Below, piece by piece: positions 6,293-10,834 of a DNA stretch of 10,834 nt. The notes beneath the pieces were generated by a model that did no database searches, was not told the origin of the DNA, and saw only the letters and a program-made list of their open reading frames with translations. Position 1 is the stretch's first letter; each line of letters begins with the position of its first letter. The stretch spans positions 1 to 10,834 of the forward strand of contig JANYFX010000679.1 in NCBI GenBank assembly GCA_025359585.1. The letters are read 5' to 3'. Both the position numbers and the translations under genes were made by a program. Source of the stretch: Rhizobacter sp. Its GTDB lineage: Bacteria > Pseudomonadota > Gammaproteobacteria > Burkholderiales > Burkholderiaceae_C.

Positions 6293-6495
6293 GGCGCACC
6301 GCGCTCTTCCGGCGTTGGCCCAACTGCGTCATCAATTCGTCCGCAGCCGTGTTCAGGGTCTCGCGCGAGAGTTTGTCGTCGTTGACCGCGCTCCCATCGA
6401 CACCGCGCCGAACCAAGCCGTGTGCCCTGAGTCTGATCAAATGGGGTCGCCCGGCGAACGCCGGCAAACACCTTTGATATCGGGAACCTCTGATC
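6293..6495. other. Intergenic gap with possible antisense gene remnant and small hairpin
   Basis: This 203-nt gap lies between the epimerase and gloB. On the reverse strand, about 6304-6417 reads as a protein-like stretch (VNDDKLSRETLNTAADELM then TQLGQRRKS) with mostly G or C at third codon positions, as in real genes here. It lacks a credible start, SD and stop, and runs on into the epimerase antisense. It may be a decayed gene end. A CCGGC/GCCGG hairpin with loop GAAC is at 6451-6464. GATCATGATC (6492-6501) is a perfect palindrome over the gloB ATG. No clear promoter is seen. Confidence 0.3.
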
Positions 6496-7287
6496 ATGAT
6501 CGTCGAGCGCATCTGGACCGGCAACGCCTACCGCAACTACAACTACCTGATCGTCTGCCCCGAGAGTGGCGAGGCCCTCGCCATCGACCCGCTGGACCAC
6601 CAGAAATGCCTGGCCGCGGCGAAGGCGAAGGATTGGCAGATCACGCAGATCCTCAACACCCACGAGCACCACGACCACACCGGCGGCAATGCGGCCGTGG
6701 TCGCGGCGACCGGCGCCAAGGTGATCGCGCACCACCGGTCGGGCGCGCGCATCGCCGGCGTGGACCGCGGCGTGAAGGCCGGCGACATCATCAAGGTCGG
6801 CAAGACCGTCGAGCTCGAGTGCCTGGACACGCCCGGCCACACGATGTGCCACATCTGCCTGCGCTCGCACACCGAGAGCCCGGCGCTGTTCTCGGGCGAC
6901 ACGCTGTTCAACGCCGGTGCCGGCAACTGCCACAACGGCGGCAACGCCGAAGACCTGTACACCACCTTCGCCGACCAGCTCGCGAAGCTGCCCGCAAACA
7001 CGCGCGTGTATCCGGGCCACGACTACATCGAGAACAACCTGCGCTTCACGCTCGCGCGCGAGCCCGACAACGCCGCCGCGAAGGCGCTGTTGCCCGGCCT
7101 GACGGGGCACGACCCGGCGAATGCGCGCGTGACCACGATGCAGGAAGAGAAGCAGATCAACACCTTCTTGCGCCTGACCAGCGCGAGTGTCATCGCGGCG
7201 CTGCGCGAGGCTTTTCCCGATCTGCCGGAGAAGCCGGATGCGAAGACGGTGTTCGTGAAGTTGCGGGAGTTGCGGAACAAATGGTGA
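6496..7287 (+). CDS. gloB: Glyoxalase II / hydroxyacylglutathione hydrolase (variant thiol-binding loop)
   Basis: Metallo-beta-lactamase-fold hydrolase that cleaves S-lactoylglutathione to lactate and glutathione in methylglyoxal detoxification. The 263-residue product has all expected binuclear metal ligands: H56, H58, D60, H61 (THEHHDH), H115 (TPGHTMCH), D135 (SGDTLF) and H175 (PGHDY). The C-terminal helical domain of glyoxalase II is present (EEKQINTFLR and a final LRELRNKW), which separates it from short generic MBL proteins. Y177 of the glutathione site is kept, but the canonical C-G-K/R-F-x-E-G-T loop is replaced by GAGNCHNGGN (141-150), so the usual Lys/Arg contact is missing. The SD is weak (GGGAA near 6482-6486). 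It is convergent with the M13 peptidase (16-nt gap). Confidence 0.88.
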   Translation: MIVERIWTGNAYRNYNYLIVCPESGEALAIDPLDHQKCLAAAKAKDWQITQILNTHEHHDHTGGNAAVVAATGAKVIAHHRSGARIAGVDRGVKAGDIIKVGKTVELECLDTPGHTMCHICLRSHTESPALFSGDTLFNAGAGNCHNGGNAEDLYTTFADQLAKLPANTRVYPGHDYIENNLRFTLAREPDNAAAKALLPGLTGHDPANARVTTMQEEKQINTFLRLTSASVIAALREAFPDLPEKPDAKTVFVKLRELRNKW

Positions 7288-7303
7288 GCCAAAGGCGAAC
7301 GGG

Positions 7304-9409
7304 TTACCAGATCCGCACCCGCTCCCCCGGCTCCAGATAAAGGCGCTGACCGGGTTTCACGTCGAAGGCTTCGTACCACGCGTCCATGTTGCGTACCGTC
7401 GAAACGCGGTAAGTCTCGGGCGCATGGTCGCTGGCGGCCTGCGCTCTCAGTGCGTCGTCACGGTACTTGCTGCGCCAGCTTCGTGCAAAGCCGATGAAGA
7501 ACTGCCGGTCCTGCCGACGCACGGATTCCTTGTCGTTCGCCTCGGCGCCAAGCGTGCGGCGGTAGGCGTCGAAGGCTGAGACCAGGCCGCCCAGATCGGC
7601 CAGGTTTTCCGTCAACCCCAGCTTGCCATCGACTGCCACATCCGGAAACGGCCGGTAGCCGGAGAACTGGCGCACCAGTGCTTCGGTGGCTGCTTCATAG
7701 CGCGCCATGTCCTCGTCGCTCCACCAGCGATGCAGGCGGCCATCGGCCTCGTACTCCGCGCCCAGCGTGTCGACGAGGTGACTGACCTCGTGGCCGACGA
7801 TCGCGCCGATGGCGCCGTAGTTCGCCGCGTCCGAGGCCGCCGGGTCGAACTTCGGCACCTGCAACAGCGCAGCGGCGAAGTTGTACGCGTTCTGGTTGAA
7901 AGCGAGCACGGCCCCAGGCCACTGCGGCGCGATGGACCATTCCTTCTGGTCCACGGGCTGCCCGAGCCGGGCGATGGCCTGGCGGGTGTCGCGCTGCGCG
8001 ACTCGCCGAAGATTACCGAGGGCGTCGGACGGGTCGACCACCAGACGCGAATGGTCCTGCCATCGTTCGGGATAGCCGATGCCGAAGTACAGGCTTCTCA
8101 ACTTGGCCAGCGCCGTCGCTCGGGTTGCAGGCGACATCCACGCCGCCATCTCGACACGCCGCGCGAAAGCCGAGACGACGTTGGCGACGATGACCTGAAG
8201 CCGTGCCTTGTGCTCGGGCGGGAAGTGGCGCTCGGTGTACATCTTTCCGATGGCGTCGCCCAGGGCAGACTGAGTCGCGTCCAAAGCACGCTGTGCACGC
8301 GCGCCGGGTTGCTCCCAGCCCGCGGCCGCACCGTGCAGGACCATGGCCTGGACTGACAGCGCCCGTGGCAGAACCTCGGCACAACGGCCGATCACACGAA
8401 TGCGCAGATGGTCCTTCCACGCCTGCAGCGGCTGCGACGCGACCAACGCAGCTGCGCCTTTCACGGCGCTCGGCTGCCAGACGACGAAGGTCTGCTGCCG
8501 GGCCAATCCGGCGGCGGCGAAGAACGCGGTCCAATCCATGCCCGGCGCCTCACGCGCGAAGTCTGCACGCGTCCAGAGTGTGTCGGCGTTGTGTTCATCG
8601 GCCGATGCCTCGCGGGTGGCGTGACTGCGCGCGATCGCGGTTTCCAACACCATCACCGCTTCGGCCCTGCTGGCCGTCCTCGATGCGAGTCCGCTACCCT
8701 CGACACCAAGCCGTGCCAGCACGTCGCTGATCGCCGCCTGATACTGGACGCGCAGCGCCTGCATGCGCGGATCGGCATCGAGGTAGTGCTCGCGGTCCTG
8801 CAGCCCCAGGCCACCTTGCAGCAGGTAAGCGACGTGGAGTTTCTCGCCATGGTTGCCTGCCTGCACCGCCAACCCCAGGATGTGCGACGAGTCGTAGACG
8901 CCTGCGTTCATGGGGTCGACATCGGAACGAAGCTCGCTGCCCAGCAAGCGTGTCAAGCCCGCCTTGTCACGAACGCGATCGATGCGGTCCAGCAGTGGCT
9001 TCAAGGGCGTCATGCCCCGGGCCTCGATCGCGGCCTCGTTCAGATGCGCAGCGCGGAAGTCAGCCACCTTGCGCGCGTCCGAGCCCGGTGGCGCCGCGTT
9101 GGCGTCATCGAGCAGTTGGCCAACTTGCTGTCGCGTCCGCTCCGCGATCTCGCTGCGCGCGTTCCACAGCCTCTTGCCGGCGGGGATCTCGGTCGCCTTG
9201 AGCCAGCCGCCGTTGGCGTACGAGAAAAAATCATCGCCCGGCAAGGTTTCCGCGTCCACGGCAGCGTCGTCTGCCCACGCAGCACCGGCGGCTTGCACCG
9301 AGGACACGAGCCCGCATGCGAACGCGATGGTTAGAACGGCGGTGCCTGCAGATCGCAGGCGAGGGTTGGCGCGGAACAGTGGTCTGGTCATGGCATTCGA
9401 GTCGATCAT
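7304..9409 (-). CDS. Exported M13-family zinc metallopeptidase (neprilysin/PepO-like)
   Basis: Zinc endopeptidase of family M13, probably acting on peptides in the periplasm. It has 701 residues, the full family length. The N-terminal family block is present (DDFFSYANGGWL, then IPAGKRLWNARSEI). The catalytic set is complete: H540-E541-x-x-H544 (HEVSH), third zinc ligand E601 with D605 (TENLADLGG), substrate-binding N507-A508-Y509, a transition-state His at H662 (SDHAPETYRV) with R668, and the characteristic C-terminal Trp (RVRIW). An Arg-rich N-terminus and hydrophobic segment (about 20-38) ending VQA before A41 indicate a Sec signal; C32 in an atypical lipobox makes a lipoprotein less likely. 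The start could be 9409 or 9391 (MTRPLF); neither has a clear SD. It is divergent from a GlxA-type regulator. Confidence 0.93.
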   Translation of the reverse strand: MIDSNAMTRPLFRANPRLRSAGTAVLTIAFACGLVSSVQAAGAAWADDAAVDAETLPGDDFFSYANGGWLKATEIPAGKRLWNARSEIAERTRQQVGQLLDDANAAPPGSDARKVADFRAAHLNEAAIEARGMTPLKPLLDRIDRVRDKAGLTRLLGSELRSDVDPMNAGVYDSSHILGLAVQAGNHGEKLHVAYLLQGGLGLQDREHYLDADPRMQALRVQYQAAISDVLARLGVEGSGLASRTASRAEAVMVLETAIARSHATREASADEHNADTLWTRADFAREAPGMDWTAFFAAAGLARQQTFVVWQPSAVKGAAALVASQPLQAWKDHLRIRVIGRCAEVLPRALSVQAMVLHGAAAGWEQPGARAQRALDATQSALGDAIGKMYTERHFPPEHKARLQVIVANVVSAFARRVEMAAWMSPATRATALAKLRSLYFGIGYPERWQDHSRLVVDPSDALGNLRRVAQRDTRQAIARLGQPVDQKEWSIAPQWPGAVLAFNQNAYNFAAALLQVPKFDPAASDAANYGAIGAIVGHEVSHLVDTLGAEYEADGRLHRWWSDEDMARYEAATEALVRQFSGYRPFPDVAVDGKLGLTENLADLGGLVSAFDAYRRTLGAEANDKESVRRQDRQFFIGFARSWRSKYRDDALRAQAASDHAPETYRVSTVRNMDAWYEAFDVKPGQRLYLEPGERVRIW

Positions 9410-9591
9410 GGGGTCGGCATGCGCGAGGGGCTGCGCCGTTCGTGTGGCAAGACCTCACGTTATGGATTCGGCCACTCGCTGTCGTGCCGTGCACCGACGC
9501 GTTTGGATCAATTTCAGACATCCGTCAGCTCACGCTTCCTTGTCGGCTGGAATGCTGATTCAATGCATCGTTCACAACACGATGTCCGAAA
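9410..9591. promoter_or_regulatory. Divergent M13 peptidase / GlxA-type regulator intergenic region
   Basis: A 182-nt gap between two divergent starts must hold both promoters. I see no convincing -35/-10 pair on either strand and no strong SD. An inverted repeat at 9566-9584 lies just before the regulator start. A six-codon reading frame (ATG at 9582, TGA at 9597-9599) overlaps the regulator ATG out of frame; it may be chance. Confidence 0.35.
9566..9584. promoter_or_regulatory. Inverted repeat CATCGT-N7-ACGATG before the regulator start
   Basis: CATCGT (9566-9571) and ACGATG (9579-9584) are perfect inverted arms around 7 nt, ending 7 nt before the ATG at 9592. The position fits an autoregulatory operator or a translation-blocking hairpin for the downstream AraC-type gene. 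It could also be chance; only 6-bp arms support it. Confidence 0.3.
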
Positions 9592-10644
9592 ATGCCTGAA
9601 CGCGCTGACACGATCGACGTGCTCTTCGTCATATCGCCGCACTCGTTGCTGCTCGACATTGCCGGGCCGGCCGAGGCGTTTCGAATGGCCAACCTGCACC
9701 GTGCAATCCTGCAACTGCCGCCTCGCTTTCGCCTGCGTTTCGCCGGGCCTTCGGCAACGCTGCGAACCTCCGTCGGGCTCGCGCTCGCCGACCTCGAGCC
9801 CTTGCCGACCCGTCTCGATTCGCCGACCTGGGTGGTGCTCGTCGGACAGCCGAACGCGCACGTCAACCAGGTCACACCGGCGATCACGGCCACAGCGCAA
9901 TGGCTGAGCCGAACACTTCATCACCATCTGCTGAACGCCGACTCGCCGCATCGCCTCGTCACGGTCTGCTCGGGCGCCTTGCTCGCTGCACGCGCCGGGC
10001 TGCTCGGCAATCGCCGGTGCACGACCCACCACGATGTGCTCGATGCGCTGCGGGCGCTGGCGCGCGACTCGCAGGTGGTCGACAACCGCGTGTTCGTGGT
10101 CGACGGATCGGTCGCCTCGAGCGCCGGCGTCACGGCGGGAATCGATCTCGCGCTGCACCTGATCGCCGCGGAATGCGGCGAAGCCTTGGCGGCAAACATC
10201 GCGAAAGACATGGTGGTGTACCTCAGGCGATCGTCGCGTGACCCCGAGCTGTCACCGTTCCTTGGCCATCGCCGCCACACGCATGCCGCGGTCCACAAAG
10301 TGCAAGACGCCATCGGCGCAGAACCGGAGCGCGACTGGGACATGGCCTCGCTCGCTGGCGTCGGCCATGTCACCGAGCGTCATCTGCTGCGGCTGTTCGT
10401 GGACCATGCTGGCGCGTCACCGATGCAGTGCCTGCAGACGATCCGCCTCGAACGCGCGCGGCAGTCGCTCGAGCATGGCGCCAGCGTCATGGACGCAGCC
10501 GAGGTCTCGGGGTTCCGCTCGAGCCTGAACCTGCGGCGTGCGTGGAACAGGCAGTGGGGTGGCTCACCACGCGATGCGCGGCGCGCGGATTTGCGGGTCA
10601 AACTCACCTTGCGCTCGGACTCGTCCGAACGGCCGTCAATCTAG
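9592..10644 (+). CDS. GlxA-family AraC-type regulator (DJ-1/PfpI-like N-terminus + AraC HTH)
   Basis: Transcription regulator of 350 residues. The N-terminal half is a DJ-1/PfpI (class I glutamine amidotransferase-like) domain: it starts IDVLFVISPHSLLLDIAGPAEAF, has C126 at the elbow position (VTVCSGALLAARAGLL), then TTHH (144-147) and SSAGVTAGIDLALHLI. The C-terminal third (about 248-336) has the two AraC helix-turn-helices: DMASLAGVGHVTERHLLRLF with ASPMQCLQTIRLERAR, and VMDAAEVSGFRSSLNLRRAW ending GGSP. Such regulators often control amino-acid, amine or choline-related catabolism, but the effector here cannot be read from sequence. It is divergent from the M13 peptidase, its most likely nearby target along with itself. 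No clear SD precedes the ATG at 9592, so the start is moderately sure. It converges with glmS after 38 nt. Confidence 0.88.
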   Translation: MPERADTIDVLFVISPHSLLLDIAGPAEAFRMANLHRAILQLPPRFRLRFAGPSATLRTSVGLALADLEPLPTRLDSPTWVVLVGQPNAHVNQVTPAITATAQWLSRTLHHHLLNADSPHRLVTVCSGALLAARAGLLGNRRCTTHHDVLDALRALARDSQVVDNRVFVVDGSVASSAGVTAGIDLALHLIAAECGEALAANIAKDMVVYLRRSSRDPELSPFLGHRRHTHAAVHKVQDAIGAEPERDWDMASLAGVGHVTERHLLRLFVDHAGASPMQCLQTIRLERARQSLEHGASVMDAAEVSGFRSSLNLRRAWNRQWGGSPRDARRADLRVKLTLRSDSSERPSI

Positions 10645-10684
10645 CCGTCGCGACGGCGCTGCGCGCCGCAAGCGCGCAACCGTC
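10644..10684. repeat. Overlapping palindromes in the convergent regulator/glmS gap
   Basis: GCCGTCGCGACGGC (10644-10657) is a perfect 14-nt palindrome. Overlapping it, GACGG (10652-10656) pairs with CCGTC (10680-10684), and inside these TGCGCG (10660-10665) pairs with CGCGCA (10673-10678) around a 7-nt loop. The two structures are mutually exclusive. No U-run follows either, so an intrinsic terminator is not shown, but stalling or protection of both converging transcripts is plausible. Confidence 0.4.
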
Positions 10685-10834
10685 ATTCGACCGTGACCGA
10701 CTTTGCGAGGTTTCTCGGCTTGTCCACATCCGTCCCGCGCGCACACGCCGTGTGATACGCCAACAGCTGCAGCGGCACCACGTGCAGGATCGGCGACAGC
10801 GCGCCGTAGTGCTCCGGCATGCGGATCACATGCA
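10683..10834 (-). CDS. glmS: Glucosamine--fructose-6-phosphate aminotransferase, C-terminal end (runs off right edge)
   Basis: GlmS makes glucosamine-6-phosphate from fructose-6-phosphate and glutamine, the first step to UDP-GlcNAc for peptidoglycan and LPS. Only the last 49 or so codons are in the window. The reverse-strand frame gives VPLQLLAYHTACARGTDVDK followed by PRNLAKSVTVE and a TGA at 10683-10685. This is the highly conserved GlmS C-terminus, whose tail closes over the sugar-isomerase active site and contains the conserved Lys of AKSVTVE. A conserved core gene here, together with fadD at the other end, indicates a chromosomal setting. Confidence 0.95.
   Translation of the reverse strand, partial: HVIRMPEHYGALSPILHVVPLQLLAYHTACARGTDVDKPRNLAKSVTVE

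Noticed and set aside
6084..7340. 418-codon plus-strand frame across the epimerase end and gloB
   Set aside because: Shifted-frame shadow of gloB, which carries every metal ligand in its own frame.
1..10834. Defence, phage, transposon, CRISPR or toxin-antitoxin system
   Set aside because: No integrase, transposase, terminal repeats, repeat-spacer array, nuclease/helicase or paired small genes are visible; both ends are core metabolic genes.

Overview
This is GC-rich chromosomal DNA with dense, short-gap gene packing. The protein families and their sequence style (a ChvE/YtfQ sugar-binding pair with a GbpR-type LysR regulator, E. coli-like FadD, a GloB variant, M13 peptidase, GlmS) suggest a betaproteobacterium of the Burkholderiales (Comamonadaceae/Sphaerotilaceae type). 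That placement is inferred from recalled families, not from a search. I see no mobile element, phage gene, tRNA, rRNA or CRISPR array.

Layout. Minus strand, 1-3282: the 5' part of fadD (acyl-CoA synthetase, running off the left edge), then chvE and ytfQ, two periplasmic sugar-binding proteins. Transcription runs ytfQ, chvE, fadD. Plus strand, 3443-4402: gbpR, a LysR regulator divergent from ytfQ. Minus strand, 4422-5231: an SDR aldose 1-dehydrogenase resembling Caulobacter XylB, convergent with gbpR. Plus strand, 5360-6292: an aldose 1-epimerase divergent from the dehydrogenase. Plus strand, 6496-7287: gloB-like glyoxalase II. Minus strand, 7304-9409: an exported M13 zinc metallopeptidase. 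Plus strand, 9592-10644: a GlxA/AraC-type regulator divergent from the peptidase. Minus strand, 10683 to the right edge: the 3' end of glmS.

How it fits together. From 1170 to 6292 the genes form a coherent sugar capture and oxidation locus: two binding proteins for aldoses, a regulator of the type known to control chvE, a sugar dehydrogenase giving the aldonolactone, and a mutarotase supplying the correct anomer. The ATPase and permeases that normally accompany ytfQ and chvE are absent, and so are a lactonase and dehydratase, so these must be encoded elsewhere if the pathway is complete. The two divergent promoter regions of this locus share a TATCAAT...CTGAT dyad, a candidate regulator-binding site.

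The most unusual non-coding structures are a long hairpin whose 3' arm holds the fadD ribosome-binding site and ends directly before its start codon, and a perfect 10-bp stem with a UNCG-type tetraloop between ytfQ and chvE. I found no clearly novel multi-gene system. The points worth following are these RNA structures, the orphan binding proteins, and some altered motifs in the dehydrogenase and the glyoxalase II.
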